The notes under the pieces were generated by a model, which was given only the letters and a program-made list of their open reading frames with translations, was not told the origin of the DNA and searched no databases. Made by a program: the position numbers and the translations under genes. From Acidobacteriota bacterium (lineage in GTDB: Bacteria; Acidobacteriota; Vicinamibacteria; Vicinamibacterales; SCN-69-37): 64,000 nt of DNA. Shown in pieces: positions 25,501 to 34,715 of the stretch. The stretch's first letter is position 1, and each line of letters opens with the position of its first letter. The DNA is taken from assembly GCA_947467605.1 (NCBI GenBank), contig CANIII010000002.1:62001-126000 (forward strand), given 5' to 3'.

Positions 25501-26376
25501 CGTGCAGGCGGCCAGCAACGCCGCGATGCCGACGGACCAGGCGAGAAACTGCGCCGATGTGCGCGACTGCCGGCGACGGTTAAGCCACGGGCCGGCCAGC
25601 AGCAGCAATGTGAGGATCAGCGGCAGAGCAGCAAATGCCGCGGCCGCGCGTCGGAACGCCGACCGCGTCGCGGCGATGGTGTCCGGGTTGTAGCGGACCT
25701 CGACGAGGGGCGCGCCGCCCGGGTCGGTGACCATGAACGTGTGGGGGCGCGGCACGTTGTCGCCGGCGCTGGAGATGGACGGCGGCACCAGGGTCACGTC
25801 GCCGTACGGCGTGCTGAAGGCGAGTGGGCGTTCCGGCGCGCCGCCGACCGAGAAGGCGAGCAGGCTTTCGGCCGCCGCAACGCCCACGAGATGGTCGCCC
25901 GTGCGGAGCGCGCGGATGTGCACCAGGCGGAGACCGAGCGTGCCTTCCGTCACAAAGAGGCCGTCGGCACTCCGGAGTCGATCCGCGCCGAGGTCTTCGG
26001 CCGGGCCGTCGCTCCATGCCAGTGTGCGGTAGTCGGCCGAGTAGATGGTCAGCGACGCCGTGCCGTGCGATGGGGCCGTGATGTCGACCAGTTTCAGAAA
26101 CACTTGCGGCAGCGCTTCGCGGTCCACCATCGCGCTGGCGATGTCGGCCGTGAGCGGTGTAGCGCGAGCGGTGAGGGCCGAGAGTTCCTGCGCGCGTGCG
26201 GCGAGCACGGTGCGCATGTGCTGTTCGATGTGCTCGGCGGTGGCGTTCGCGCTGGTGCCAAAGCGCAAGACATCCCACATCGCCCCGCCTGCAGTGAGGG
26301 CGAGTGCGAGGCTAATGCCGGCGAAGAGGAGTCGTGTCGAAGATATGCGCACCGGTGTACCGGGGCAGGCGGACAA
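22504..26376 (-). CDS. Very large NtrY-like membrane sensor histidine kinase (orphan)
   Basis: The 1290-residue protein has a first helix near residues 16-38, then an extracytoplasmic region. A cluster of about eight helices follows (roughly residues 245-510), a second extracytoplasmic region, two more helices near 780-850, a third extracytoplasmic region and a last helix near 990-1010. The output end has a HAMP domain ('VARLTRATRQIAAGKLDVRI'), a HisKA H-box with phospho-accepting His about residue 1072 ('QVAHEIKNPLTPMQLSAEHL'), the N-box 'LTNLLENARQAMPSGG', G1 'DTGVGMDD' and G2 'GSGLGLP'. The H-box context is that of NtrY. No response regulator is adjacent. The start is uncertain: TTG 26376 or GTG 26352. 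Confidence 0.9.
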   Translation of the reverse strand: MSACPGTPVRISSTRLLFAGISLALALTAGGAMWDVLRFGTSANATAEHIEQHMRTVLAARAQELSALTARATPLTADIASAMVDREALPQVFLKLVDITAPSHGTASLTIYSADYRTLAWSDGPAEDLGADRLRSADGLFVTEGTLGLRLVHIRALRTGDHLVGVAAAESLLAFSVGGAPERPLAFSTPYGDVTLVPPSISSAGDNVPRPHTFMVTDPGGAPLVEVRYNPDTIAATRSAFRRAAAAFAALPLILTLLLLAGPWLNRRRQSRTSAQFLAWSVGIAALLAACTTGVFQLARVAGTAELVRVPAWGLLAVGLAALGPVSWWLRRRPRRDPASLPARFVIEQIGAGVIAGACLIALLVFFHWRLNAASFDQWQFPIFPLRLPSLLGLAGVLLVAAAGVWAAAASLAISAERWRVRGVASASSVLTAVLWAASIAAGATALHATGFPIATLGLTTSTLAVIAFGLTGTVLRRRYRRATQAARLVLLFAMLVAPAIVSYASADFYADATARHIIETEYARAVQSAEQPQHLQEELRAAQAEIDAFPGLADIVNQTPTTPTQAAFTVWSRTSLARNRVTSAIELYDANGTLVSRFALNVPEYGAPGDGERVTSCDWTQSGEAGRLGAEERRMLRGERALCDPNGGRPHGSIVVHLMPDYRALPFISSDDPYFDVLRPGDAERASRVADLQVAVYGWGPLTRFASGNVAWPITSALFDRIYQSRQSFWADLRAKDRDYHVYFSNDRGGIYAVGYPVTTRFEHLTRLAEATTLLFGVFVLLLLGATAFGPFVRRKAAPLRVLVTEVRTSFYRKLFLYFVLAAVGPVVALALVFGTYMSDKFRADIESEATDVVIVARRVFEELLTLQQSAPTDDLLVWIGQAINQDVNLFSGSQLVATSQRDLFDSGLLPTRTPAAVYRNIALNRLPSYTGDDRLGGFSYLIAAAPVPGRGRDTILSVPLALRQRELAHELDELNRGVLVGAVLVVMLVAVLGVYVAGRVSTPVARLTRATRQIAAGKLDVRIAADTADELKRLVDDFNMMASTLAAQRDELTRTNQIKAWAEMARQVAHEIKNPLTPMQLSAEHLQRVHKDQGRPLGDVFDQCIDTILRQVRLLRQIASEFSNYAASPTPQITAVAVSEFLTELIAPYQAPDSNIRMQVTVSPQLFPVAADRTLLSRALTNLLENARQAMPSGGSITVTAAPEDATWMKIAITDTGVGMDDTARARAFEPYFSTKTAGSGLGLPNAKRNVELCGGTMILESAPGQGTSITIRLRRAAAPGHDDSAHG

Positions 26377-26402
26377 CCGCGTGTCAGAATACCACCTAAG
26401 TC

Positions 26403-27374
26403 ATGTCTGCTTTGCGTCTGCGTGTGGCCCTTCGCCGGGGTGGTCTTGTGACCGCCGCCAACTGGCCGCTCGTCGTCGTCGAGTTTGCCGCCGACACGCT
26501 CTACAAAGCCGCGCTCGGTGTGCCAATCGTCGGTGGCGCGCTGATGGTCGCGGTGCTCGTCGGCAACGACCTCTCGTCGTTGCTCTCGCAGGGACTCCGC
26601 ACCGGCGCCGGCATGGTGCTCGCTTCGCTCTTCGGTTCGCCGATTGCCCTCGCGACGTTTGTGTTGGCCGTGAGTGTGGTCGCCGGCGGCGGCGCGATTA
26701 TTCTGTTTCTGGTGAAAGCGGGGTCGCTGACGGTTCTCGTCCGCGGTGAACGCCAGGCGTCGGATGAACTCCATGCCGGGTCGTTGCGTTTTGACCTGAT
26801 GCGACGCGCGAATGCGTCAGACCTCGAAGTCTTTCTCGGCGGCGTGCGGCATTGCGGACGCCGATTTGCCGTGCTCGGTGGGTGGATGATCGCCGCGTAC
26901 GCCGTCAGCGGCGGAGCCTACGCGGCCGGCATGATCAGCGCGTATCGCCTCGCGACACGCACGGAATGGATCTCGGCATTTCCGCTGGTGCTGCTCGTCG
27001 CCACCAGCGCGCTCGTGGTCGTCATCACGGTGATCAACCTGCTGTATCTGCTCCTCCAGATCATCATCGTCTCGGAAGATTGCGCCTTGGGCGAAGCCGC
27101 GACGCGGTTGCGCACCTTCCTCCTGCATGACTCCCGCCAGGTCGCCGGCATTTTCGGCGTGATCGCGACCATCAGCGTGCTGGGGACGGCCGCATCGCTG
27201 CTCGTGACCGCGGGACTCGGGTTGATCGCGTGGGTGCCGCTGGTGGGCTTGTCGGTCGTGCCGTTGCAGGCGGCGGCGTGGTTGGTGCGCGGGTTGTTGT
27301 TTGAGTGGATCGACCTGACGGCCCTGTCAGCCTACGCCGCGCAGTATCGGCGGTTTGTGGAGCAGGACGTCTAG
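26403..27374 (+). CDS. Polytopic membrane protein of unknown function
   Basis: The 323-residue protein has about six to seven hydrophobic segments, including 'VPIVGGALMVAVLVG', 'GSPIALATFVLAVSVVAGGG', 'VLLVATSALVVVITVINLLY' and 'GVIATISVLGTAASLLVTAG'. A polar loop lies near residues 115-140 and a short charged C-terminus ends 'YRRFVEQDV'. I do not recognise the family. It is divergent from the giant kinase with only 26 bases between starts, so the two may share control. Its TAG stop abuts the TAG stop of the convergent propeller gene with no gap. Confidence 0.75.
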   Translation: MSALRLRVALRRGGLVTAANWPLVVVEFAADTLYKAALGVPIVGGALMVAVLVGNDLSSLLSQGLRTGAGMVLASLFGSPIALATFVLAVSVVAGGGAIILFLVKAGSLTVLVRGERQASDELHAGSLRFDLMRRANASDLEVFLGGVRHCGRRFAVLGGWMIAAYAVSGGAYAAGMISAYRLATRTEWISAFPLVLLVATSALVVVITVINLLYLLLQIIIVSEDCALGEAATRLRTFLLHDSRQVAGIFGVIATISVLGTAASLLVTAGLGLIAWVPLVGLSVVPLQAAAWLVRGLLFEWIDLTALSAYAAQYRRFVEQDV

Positions 27375-28583
27375 CTATTTCGGCGGCGTCGGTGGTGGAA
27401 CCGCTGGGCTCAGCTTGAGCGCCAGGCCAGGAATCACCGGCGGTGGAACGTTCGTCACCGGCAAGCGGTTCCCGCCTGTGAGCACCGTGGCAGACCATTT
27501 CGCCGAGTCGCCGACGGCCACGCTGATCGTGACGATGCGCGTGCTCGGGCCTGAGCCCACGATCATCGGCGGCACCCGCAGTTGAATCGTGTTGTCGCCG
27601 GGGCCTGGCGCCGCGAGCGTTGCGGCGGTCTTCTTGCCGTCGCCATCCGCCAGGTAGGCCTGCACGGCGCCGTTCCGCAACGCGATCATCACGAGATTCG
27701 GGCCCGTGACCGGCCCCATGTCCGCCGGCCGTGTCGGCAGGTTCGCGCGCCATTGCACGGCACCCGTGCCGCGGTCGAAGGCGTTCAGCACGCCGTCCTG
27801 GCCTCCGGTGTAGATCAAATGCTCGTCGAGTGCCGGTGCGCCAACGACCACGGCGCCCGGATGATGCGTGTCAGTGATCCGGCCGTTGGCCGCATCGAGA
27901 AAGAGCAGTTCACGCGTCTCGGTCCCGACGTACACGACGCCACCGCCGAGGCGCGGCGTGCCCGGGAGCCCAGAAAAGATCGGCGTCGTCCAGACCGTCT
28001 TGCCGGTGCGGAGGTCCAGCATGGTGATGGACCAGTCGGCGGTCGCAATCGCCATCCGGTCCCCGTCGACGGCAATCGGTCCGGTGAGGCGGGCTGTTGA
28101 CGAGTACGACCACACTTCGCCGCCATCCGTGTCGCGCAGCGCGACGATCTTGCTTGCGGTCTTGCCGTCGTTCGTCGAGAGGAAGACCCAGCCACTGCGC
28201 AGCGTCGGTGCGAACGCCAGCGGTCCTTGCGTCGATTTTTGCCAACGCACCGATCTGGTGGCCACATTCACGGATCGCACAGTCGTATCGTCGGCCAACA
28301 CGCATGACGTGGGATCACATCCCAGATGCGGCGCGGGGAGCGGCAAGCTGCCGGCTGGCAGCCCTGTGGTCAGCGAGATGAACTCCACGCGATCGGCAAA
28401 ACCCGCGACGAGCCAGCCACTGTCAGACACGGCGGCGGTGACCGGCGGCGTTCCCTGATAGTCACGCGTCCATCCCAAGGTGAAGGGCAGCGCAGTCGGC
28501 TGGATGCGCGCGGGCGCAGCGACGGTTTCCATGCCGGTCAAGAGCAAAATCGCTGCACCGGCAATAACGGCTAAGTGACGCAC
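27375..28583 (-). CDS. Secreted PQQ-like beta-propeller repeat protein
   Basis: The 402-residue product begins with a signal peptide ([17 protein letters not shown]). It carries repeated quinoprotein-like propeller blades: '[20 protein letters not shown]', '[17 protein letters not shown]', '[18 protein letters not shown]' and others with the AxDxxTGxxxW pattern. The fold resembles BamB and PQQ dehydrogenase propellers; catalytic residues of a dehydrogenase are not evident, so a binding or scaffold role is likelier. The GTG at 28583 is preferred because the signal peptide starts there; a longer frame opens at 28652 but runs into the guaA promoter region. Confidence 0.78.
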   Translation of the reverse strand: MRHLAVIAGAAILLLTGMETVAAPARIQPTALPFTLGWTRDYQGTPPVTAAVSDSGWLVAGFADRVEFISLTTGLPAGSLPLPAPHLGCDPTSCVLADDTTVRSVNVATRSVRWQKSTQGPLAFAPTLRSGWVFLSTNDGKTASKIVALRDTDGGEVWSYSSTARLTGPIAVDGDRMAIATADWSITMLDLRTGKTVWTTPIFSGLPGTPRLGGGVVYVGTETRELLFLDAANGRITDTHHPGAVVVGAPALDEHLIYTGGQDGVLNAFDRGTGAVQWRANLPTRPADMGPVTGPNLVMIALRNGAVQAYLADGDGKKTAATLAAPGPGDNTIQLRVPPMIVGSGPSTRIVTISVAVGDSAKWSATVLTGGNRLPVTNVPPPVIPGLALKLSPAVPPPTPPK

Positions 28584-28588
28584 ACGCT

Positions 28589-28594
28589 TATAAT
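28589..28594 (+). promoter_or_regulatory. Consensus -10 hexamer upstream of guaA
   Basis: TATAAT matches the sigma-70-type -10 consensus exactly and lies 60 bases before the guaA GTG, at the head of the 13-gene train. No good -35 is visible 16-18 bases upstream. Confidence 0.5.
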
Positions 28595-28654
28595 AGCGAG
28601 AACTTCGCGATGTGCCGGTGTCCGGCCTCGCTTTTGCCACAACCCGAGTCACAC

Positions 28655-30190
28655 GTGACCCATCAGACCGTTGTTGTTTTGGATTTTGGCTCGCAGTACA
28701 CCCAGTTGATCGCGCGCCGCTTGCGCGAGCTGTCGGTGTATTCCGAGATCGTGCCGCACACCATGCCCGCCGCAGAGATTGCGAAGCGGCAGCCGACTGG
28801 CATCATCCTGTCGGGCGGTCCGCGCAGCGTATCTGATCCGGGCGCGCCGATGGTCGACAACGGCATCTTCGAGCTGGGGGTGCCGGTCATGGGCATCTGC
28901 TATGGCATGCAACTACTGACGCATCTGCTCGGCGGCACCGTGAGCCCTGCCGCACATCGCGAGTTTGGTCACGCGATGGTGTCGCCGCAGCCCGGTTGCG
29001 CGCTGTTCGAGGGACTGCCCAGTGCGATTCGCGTATGGGCGAGCCACGGCGATTTCGTCGCGGCGGCGCCGCCAGGATTCGACGTGACGGCGACGAGCGC
29101 CAACGCGCCGGTCGCCGGCATGCAGAATGTCGAACGACGCATCTACGGCATCCTGTTTCATCCGGAGGTCGTGCACACCGAGCATGGCGCCGACATCCTG
29201 CGCAACTTCGCGTTCCACATCTGCGGGTGCCGCGGCGATTGGACGATGGCGTCATTTGTGGATGAGAGCGTGGCGCGGATTCGCGCGACGGTCGGCGAGG
29301 GGCGCGTGTTGTGCGGCCTGTCGGGTGGTGTCGACTCGACCGTCGCCGCGATGCTGATCCACAAGGCGATTGGGCCGCGCCTCACCTGCGTGTTCGTCGA
29401 CAACGGTCTGTTGCGGATGAATGAAGCCGAGCAGGTCCGCACGCGCTTTCAACGTCTGGGGCTGAATCTGGAGTTCGTGGACGCGACCGATCTCTTCCTC
29501 GACGGGCTCGCGGATGTCACCGATCCCGAGAAGAAGCGGAAGATCATCGGGGGGCTGTTCATCGACGTGTTCGAGAAGCGCGCGAACGAGCTCGGCCAGT
29601 TTGATTTTCTCGCCCAGGGCACGCTGTATCCCGACGTGATTGAGAGCGTGTCGGTGAAGGGGCCGTCGGCCGTCATCAAGAGCCATCACAACGTGGGCGG
29701 GTTACCAGAGCGGATGCGTTTCAAGCTGCTTGAGCCGCTGCGCGAGTTGTTTAAGGACGAGGTGCGCGGCGTGGGCACCGTGCTCGGGCTTGAAGACGAG
29801 TTCGTCTGGCGCCAGCCGTTCCCCGGGCCGGGCCTGGCGGTGCGCGTCCTCGGGGCGTTGACGCGCGAGAAGCTTGAGCTCTGTCGCCGTGCCGACGCGA
29901 TCATCGCGGAAGAGATTCGGGCTGCGGGCTGGTATCGCAAAGTGTGGCAGTCGTTTGCCGTGTTGCTGCCTGTGCAGAGCGTCGGCGTCATGGGCGACGA
30001 GCGCACTTACGAGTTCACCGTGGCGATTCGCGCCGTGGAGAGCCGCGACGGCATGACGGCCGACTGGGCCCGGCTCCCACACGATCTGCTCGCCACAATG
30101 TCGTCGCGCATCGTCAACGAAGTGCGCGGCATTAATCGCGTCGTGCTCGACATCAGCTCGAAGCCGCCCGCCACGATCGAGTGGGAGTAG
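28655..30190 (+). CDS. guaA: GMP synthase (glutamine-hydrolysing)
   Basis: The 511-residue enzyme aminates XMP to GMP. The class I glutaminase domain occupies about residues 1-200, with '[20 protein letters not shown]', catalytic Cys near residue 82 in '[15 protein letters not shown]' and His-Glu in '[14 protein letters not shown]'. The ATP-pyrophosphatase domain has P-loop '[19 protein letters not shown]'. The dimerisation domain ends '[18 protein letters not shown]'. GTG 28655 is chosen because the first conserved strand begins at once; an upstream in-frame opening starts at 28610. It is the first gene of the long operon; dnaE follows after 6 bases. Confidence 0.97.
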   Translation: MTHQTVVVLDFGSQYTQLIARRLRELSVYSEIVPHTMPAAEIAKRQPTGIILSGGPRSVSDPGAPMVDNGIFELGVPVMGICYGMQLLTHLLGGTVSPAAHREFGHAMVSPQPGCALFEGLPSAIRVWASHGDFVAAAPPGFDVTATSANAPVAGMQNVERRIYGILFHPEVVHTEHGADILRNFAFHICGCRGDWTMASFVDESVARIRATVGEGRVLCGLSGGVDSTVAAMLIHKAIGPRLTCVFVDNGLLRMNEAEQVRTRFQRLGLNLEFVDATDLFLDGLADVTDPEKKRKIIGGLFIDVFEKRANELGQFDFLAQGTLYPDVIESVSVKGPSAVIKSHHNVGGLPERMRFKLLEPLRELFKDEVRGVGTVLGLEDEFVWRQPFPGPGLAVRVLGALTREKLELCRRADAIIAEEIRAAGWYRKVWQSFAVLLPVQSVGVMGDERTYEFTVAIRAVESRDGMTADWARLPHDLLATMSSRIVNEVRGINRVVLDISSKPPATIEWE

Positions 30191-30196
30191 CGGCAC

Positions 30197-33100
30197 GTGT
30201 CAGATTTCGTTCACCTGCACCTGCATACCGAGTTCTCGCTGCTGGACGGCGCCTGCCGGATCGGCGAGTTGCTCGACAAGGTGGCGGAACTGAAGATGCC
30301 GGCGGTTGCGGTGACCGAGCACGGCAATATGTTTTCGTCCGTGGTGTTTCACGACGAAGCGCGCAAGCGCGGGCTCAACCCGATCCTTGGGTGTGAGGTG
30401 TACGTCGCGCCGGGCGATCGGCGCGACAAGTCGGGCACGCCGGGCGAAACCGCGAACCACCTCGTGCTGCTCGCCGAGAATCTTGAGGGGTACCACAACC
30501 TCATCAAGCTGGTGTCGTCCGGGTACACCGAGGGCTTCTACTACAAGCCACGCATCGACAAGGCGTTGCTGGCGCAGCACTCGAAGGGGCTGATCGGTCT
30601 CAGCAGTTGTTTGAAGGGCGAGGTGGCCACGGGCCTGCGCACCGACAACATGAAGCGTGCCCGCGAAGCCGCCGCGACCTACAGCGACATTCTCGGCCCC
30701 AACAACTTTTTCCTCGAGATGCAGTATCAGGGCATCGAGGATCAGCGCGTGGTCAACATCGGCCTGGCGCCGATTGCCAAAGATCTCAACCTGCCGTTGG
30801 TGGTGACCAACGACGTGCACTATCTCAAACAGAGCGATCAGCACGCGCACGACATCTTGCTGTGCATCGGCACGGGCAAGAACGAGAGCGACGAGAAGCG
30901 CCTGAAGTATCACGGCGACCAGTTTTTCCTGAAGACCGGCGCCGAGATGGCGCAAGTGTTCGGCGACTATCCAGACGCGCTCAGCAACACGATGCGCATT
31001 GCCGAGCGCGTCAACGTGACACTGCCAAGCGGCGAAGCGCACTTGCCCGACTTTGCGGTGCCGCCGGGGTTCACGGTCGAGACGTACTTCGAGCACATCA
31101 CGCGCGAAGGTCTCGCCGAGCGCATGGGCCGCCTGAAAGCCATGGAGGCCGACGGCACACTGCGGCATCCGCTGGCGGCGTACGAAGAGCGCCTGGCGTA
31201 CGAAATTGCGATGATCAAGCGGATGAACTACCCGGGGTACTTCCTCATCACCTGGGACTTCATCCGGTATGCGCGCGAAAAGGGCATTCCGGTCGGCCCG
31301 GGCCGCGGCTCGGCCGCCGGCAGCCTCGTGGCCTACTGCATGCGGATCACGGACGTCGATCCGCTGCACTTCGACCTCTACTTCGAGCGCTTCCTGAACC
31401 CGGAGCGCGTGAGCCTCCCTGACATCGATATCGACTTCTGCGAACGTCGTCGCGGCGAAGTCATCACGTACGTCACGGAGAAGTACGGCCGCGAGAACGT
31501 CGCGCAGATCATCACGTTCGGCACGATGAAAGCCCGCGCCGTCGTGCGCGATGTAGGCCGCGTCATGGAATTCCCGATCTCGGAAGTCGATCGGGTCGCC
31601 AAGCTCATCCCGGCCACGCTCGACATGACGCTCGACAAGGCCATCGAAGAAATTCCGGCGCTGGCCGAGCTCGAAAAGAAAGACGAACGCGTCCGCGAAC
31701 TCCTCAAAGTCGCCCGTCGTCTGGAGGGCATGACCCGGCACGCATCGATTCACGCCGCGGGTGTCGTCATTGCGCCCAAGCCACTGACCGAGTTCGTACC
31801 GCTCTACAAGAGCCAGAAGAACGACAACGAAATCACGACGCAGTGGTCGATGAAAGAGATCGAACGCGTCGGTCTGCTGAAGATGGACTTCCTCGGTCTG
31901 AGCACGCTCACGCTGCTCGACGACGCGGTTAAGCACATCAAGGAGACAACCGGCGACGTCATTGAACTGGACCAGCTCCCGATCGATGACCCGAAGACGT
32001 TCGCGTTGTTCTGCGCGGGCCAGACGCACGGGGTCTTCCAGTTTGAAAGCTCGGGCATGCGCGACACGCTGCGCAAGGCCAAGCCGCAACGACTCGAAGA
32101 CCTGATTGCTCTGAACGCGCTCTATCGACCGGGCCCACTGAAGGGCGGGGTCGTCGACAGCTACATCGCCCGACGACACGGGCGCGAAGAGATCAAGTAC
32201 GAACTGCCGCAGATGGAGACCGTCCTCAAAGAGAGCTACGGCGTCATCGCGTATCAGGAACAGGTCATGCGCCTCGCCAGTGAACTGGCCGGCTTCACGC
32301 TTGGCGAAGCCGACCTGCTGCGCAAGGCGATGGGCAAAAAGAGCGCGACCGTCATGCAGGCGCAGCGCGAACGCTTCCTGAACGGCGCGAAAGCGAAGGG
32401 CATCAACGAGAAAAAGGCCATCAAGGTGTTCGACCTGATGGAGTACTTCGCCGGTTACGGTTTCAATAAATCGCACTCGACGACGTACGCGTTGCTCGCC
32501 TATCAGACGGCGTATCTCAAGGCGAACTACCCGCAGCACTTCATGGCCGCGCTGATGACGATCGAGTCGCAGGATTCCGAGAAGGTGTCGCTGTATCTCT
32601 CGGAGTGTCGCGACCTGGGCGTGACGATTCTGCCACCCGACATCAACAAGAGCGATCTGCACTTCACCGTGCAGTCTGGTGGCGTGCGGTTCGGCCTGGG
32701 CGCGGTGAAGAACGTCGGGGAAAGCGCGATCCTGTCGATGCTGGCGGCTCGCAAGCAGCTGGGCACCATTGGTTCGCTGTTCGATCTGGTTGAGCAGGTC
32801 GACATGCGGCTCGTGAACAAGAAGGTGTTTGAGAGCCTGGCGAAAGCCGGTGCCTTTGATCTGCTCGCGCCGGCCAACAACAAGGGACCGCTGCAGTGGC
32901 GCGCGCAGATCGTGGCGGGACTCGATCGCATCGTGGACCATGGCGGCCGCGTGCAGCGTGATCGCGAACAGGGGCAGACGGCACTCTTCGGTGGTGACTT
33001 TGAGCCGAAGGATGAGAAAGATGCGAACGCCGGTCTGGCCGATGCGCGTGCATGGACCGAGACCGAAGGCCTGACATTCGAGAAAGAAGCACTCGGCCTG

Positions 33101-33697
33101 TTCATGAGCGGCCATCCGGTGCAGCGCTATGCCGAGGCCTTGCAGATCGCCGGCGCGAAGCGCCTCGTCGAGATGGTGCAGCCCGAGGCCGACGTATCAA
33201 CGGCAGGCATCGTGACCGGCATCCGCCAGCTCAAGACCAAGCGTGGCGACCGCATGGCGGTCTTCATGCTTGACGATGAGGGCGGCAAGGTCGAAGTGGT
33301 GGTGTTTCCGGAAGCGTTTGCGCGCTATGGCGGCTTCATCGTCAATGATGCGTTATTGCTGGTGCGCGGCAAGTTCGAGCGCGATGACGACTCGAGCAGT
33401 TTGAAGGCGGCCGAACTCGTGCCGCTGGACGTCATCCGTGACCGGTCAATCCGTGAAGTGCTCGTCACCGTGCCCGCCAAGCAGGGCAGCAAAGAGTTTG
33501 CGAATACGCTGCGGAACGTGTTTGAGCGTCATCCCGGCGATCGGCGCGTGTCGATCGTGATTGACGCCGGGCCGACGGACGGCGCGCCCGACGGCATGCG
33601 GATCAAGACCGCGATTGCGCGCCGGGTGAAGCCCTCGGATTTATTTGTGAGAGATGTTGAGGCGCTCTGCGGCGCCGGCTCAGTGGAACTGAAGTAG
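30197..33697 (+). CDS. dnaE: DNA polymerase III alpha subunit
   Basis: The 1166-residue replicative polymerase begins with the PHP domain ('FVHLHLHTEFSLLDGACRI'). The C-family catalytic core contains 'VGPGRGSAAGSLVAYCMRI' and the catalytic Asp pair near residues 408-412 ('SLPDIDIDFCERRRGEV'). 'GYGFNKSHSTTYALLAYQT' lies in the fingers/thumb region, and the C-terminus has helix-hairpin-helix and OB-fold domains ('GIVTGIRQLKTKRGDRMAVF'). The length matches DnaE1. The start is a GTG. accA follows 13 bases downstream, a linkage also common in Proteobacteria. Confidence 0.97.
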   Translation: MSDFVHLHLHTEFSLLDGACRIGELLDKVAELKMPAVAVTEHGNMFSSVVFHDEARKRGLNPILGCEVYVAPGDRRDKSGTPGETANHLVLLAENLEGYHNLIKLVSSGYTEGFYYKPRIDKALLAQHSKGLIGLSSCLKGEVATGLRTDNMKRAREAAATYSDILGPNNFFLEMQYQGIEDQRVVNIGLAPIAKDLNLPLVVTNDVHYLKQSDQHAHDILLCIGTGKNESDEKRLKYHGDQFFLKTGAEMAQVFGDYPDALSNTMRIAERVNVTLPSGEAHLPDFAVPPGFTVETYFEHITREGLAERMGRLKAMEADGTLRHPLAAYEERLAYEIAMIKRMNYPGYFLITWDFIRYAREKGIPVGPGRGSAAGSLVAYCMRITDVDPLHFDLYFERFLNPERVSLPDIDIDFCERRRGEVITYVTEKYGRENVAQIITFGTMKARAVVRDVGRVMEFPISEVDRVAKLIPATLDMTLDKAIEEIPALAELEKKDERVRELLKVARRLEGMTRHASIHAAGVVIAPKPLTEFVPLYKSQKNDNEITTQWSMKEIERVGLLKMDFLGLSTLTLLDDAVKHIKETTGDVIELDQLPIDDPKTFALFCAGQTHGVFQFESSGMRDTLRKAKPQRLEDLIALNALYRPGPLKGGVVDSYIARRHGREEIKYELPQMETVLKESYGVIAYQEQVMRLASELAGFTLGEADLLRKAMGKKSATVMQAQRERFLNGAKAKGINEKKAIKVFDLMEYFAGYGFNKSHSTTYALLAYQTAYLKANYPQHFMAALMTIESQDSEKVSLYLSECRDLGVTILPPDINKSDLHFTVQSGGVRFGLGAVKNVGESAILSMLAARKQLGTIGSLFDLVEQVDMRLVNKKVFESLAKAGAFDLLAPANNKGPLQWRAQIVAGLDRIVDHGGRVQRDREQGQTALFGGDFEPKDEKDANAGLADARAWTETEGLTFEKEALGLFMSGHPVQRYAEALQIAGAKRLVEMVQPEADVSTAGIVTGIRQLKTKRGDRMAVFMLDDEGGKVEVVVFPEAFARYGGFIVNDALLLVRGKFERDDDSSSLKAAELVPLDVIRDRSIREVLVTVPAKQGSKEFANTLRNVFERHPGDRRVSIVIDAGPTDGAPDGMRIKTAIARRVKPSDLFVRDVEALCGAGSVELK

Positions 33698-33710
33698 GAG
33701 CGAGAGACGC

Positions 33711-34715
33711 ATGGCCACCAAGAAGATCGATACACTGGAATTCGAAGAACCCGTCGCCGTCCTGTTGAAAGAAATCGAAGCGATGGCGCTGATGCCGCAG
33801 ACGCCCGAGCGGATCGCCTCGATCGCACAGCTCGAGAGCCGCGTGACGGAACTCCGCGGAGAGATTTTCAAAACGCTGACGCCGTGGCAGCGCGTCATGG
33901 TGACGCGCCATCCCGACCGGCCCTGCATGCTCGACTACGTGCAGCACCTCTTCACCGACTTCATCGAACTGCACGGCGACCGCCGCTTTGGCGACGACCA
34001 CGCCATCGTGACCGGCATGGGGCAGTTCCGTGGACAGCCTGTCTTCATCATTGGCCACCAGAAGGGCCGCGACACTCAGCAGAAGATCTACCGGAACTTC
34101 GGCTATGCGCGCCCCGAGGGCTACCGCAAGGCCCTGCGCGTGATGAAAATGGCCGAGAAGTTCAAGCGGCCCGTCATCGTCTTTGTGGATACGCCCGCGG
34201 CGTATCCTGGCGCGGAATCCGAAGAGCGCGGTGTCGCCGAAGCGATCGCGCTCAATCTGCGCGAAATGGCGCTGCTCGACACACCCATTGTCGTCACCGT
34301 GACCGGCGAAGGCGGCAGCGGTGGCGCGCTCGGCATCGCGATTGGCGACCGGGTGATGATGCTGGAGTTTTCGATGTACAGCGTCATTCCGCCAGAGGGA
34401 TGCGCGTCGATCCTGTGGCGCGATGCGAAGAAGAAGGTCGAAGCGACAGAGGCCCTCAAGATCACCGCGCCCGATCTGCTGGCGATGCATGTGATCGACG
34501 AGATCGTCAAAGAGCCCGTCGGCGGAGCGCACCAGGATCACGTTGAGGCGTCCGCGCTCCTGGCGGAAGCGATCGGCCGACATCTCGATGAGCTGTTGGC
34601 TATGGATTCCAGCACTCGGCTCGACGAGCGGTATCGCAAGTTCCGCCAGATGGGCGACGTCGGCATCGTGGACCTCAATCCGCCGGCATCTGAGCCGACC
34701 CCCGCGTCCGTCTGA
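33711..34715 (+). CDS. accA: Acetyl-CoA carboxylase carboxyltransferase subunit alpha
   Basis: The 334-residue subunit works with AccD to transfer the carboxyl group from biotin to acetyl-CoA, the first committed step of fatty-acid synthesis. Recognisable segments are 'HPDRPCMLDYVQHLFTDF', 'FIELHGDRRFGDDHAIVTG', 'PVIVFVDTPAAYPGAESEER', and the oxyanion-hole region 'TGEGGSGGALGIAIGDRV' followed by 'YSVIPPEGCASILWRD'. Length and N-terminal coiled helix are typical. Its TGA overlaps the ATG of recJ (TGATG). Confidence 0.97.
   Translation: MATKKIDTLEFEEPVAVLLKEIEAMALMPQTPERIASIAQLESRVTELRGEIFKTLTPWQRVMVTRHPDRPCMLDYVQHLFTDFIELHGDRRFGDDHAIVTGMGQFRGQPVFIIGHQKGRDTQQKIYRNFGYARPEGYRKALRVMKMAEKFKRPVIVFVDTPAAYPGAESEERGVAEAIALNLREMALLDTPIVVTVTGEGGSGGALGIAIGDRVMMLEFSMYSVIPPEGCASILWRDAKKKVEATEALKITAPDLLAMHVIDEIVKEPVGGAHQDHVEASALLAEAIGRHLDELLAMDSSTRLDERYRKFRQMGDVGIVDLNPPASEPTPASV

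Noticed and set aside
25273-26451. A 392-codon plus-strand frame opposite the kinase N-terminus
   Set aside because: It is antisense to membrane-helix coding sequence and lacks any family resemblance.
30200-33115. A 971-codon open frame antisense to dnaE
   Set aside because: It is the GC-rich shadow of dnaE: compositionally Arg/Ala/Val/His-rich, without any recognisable domain or ribosome-binding site, while dnaE on the other strand is unambiguous.
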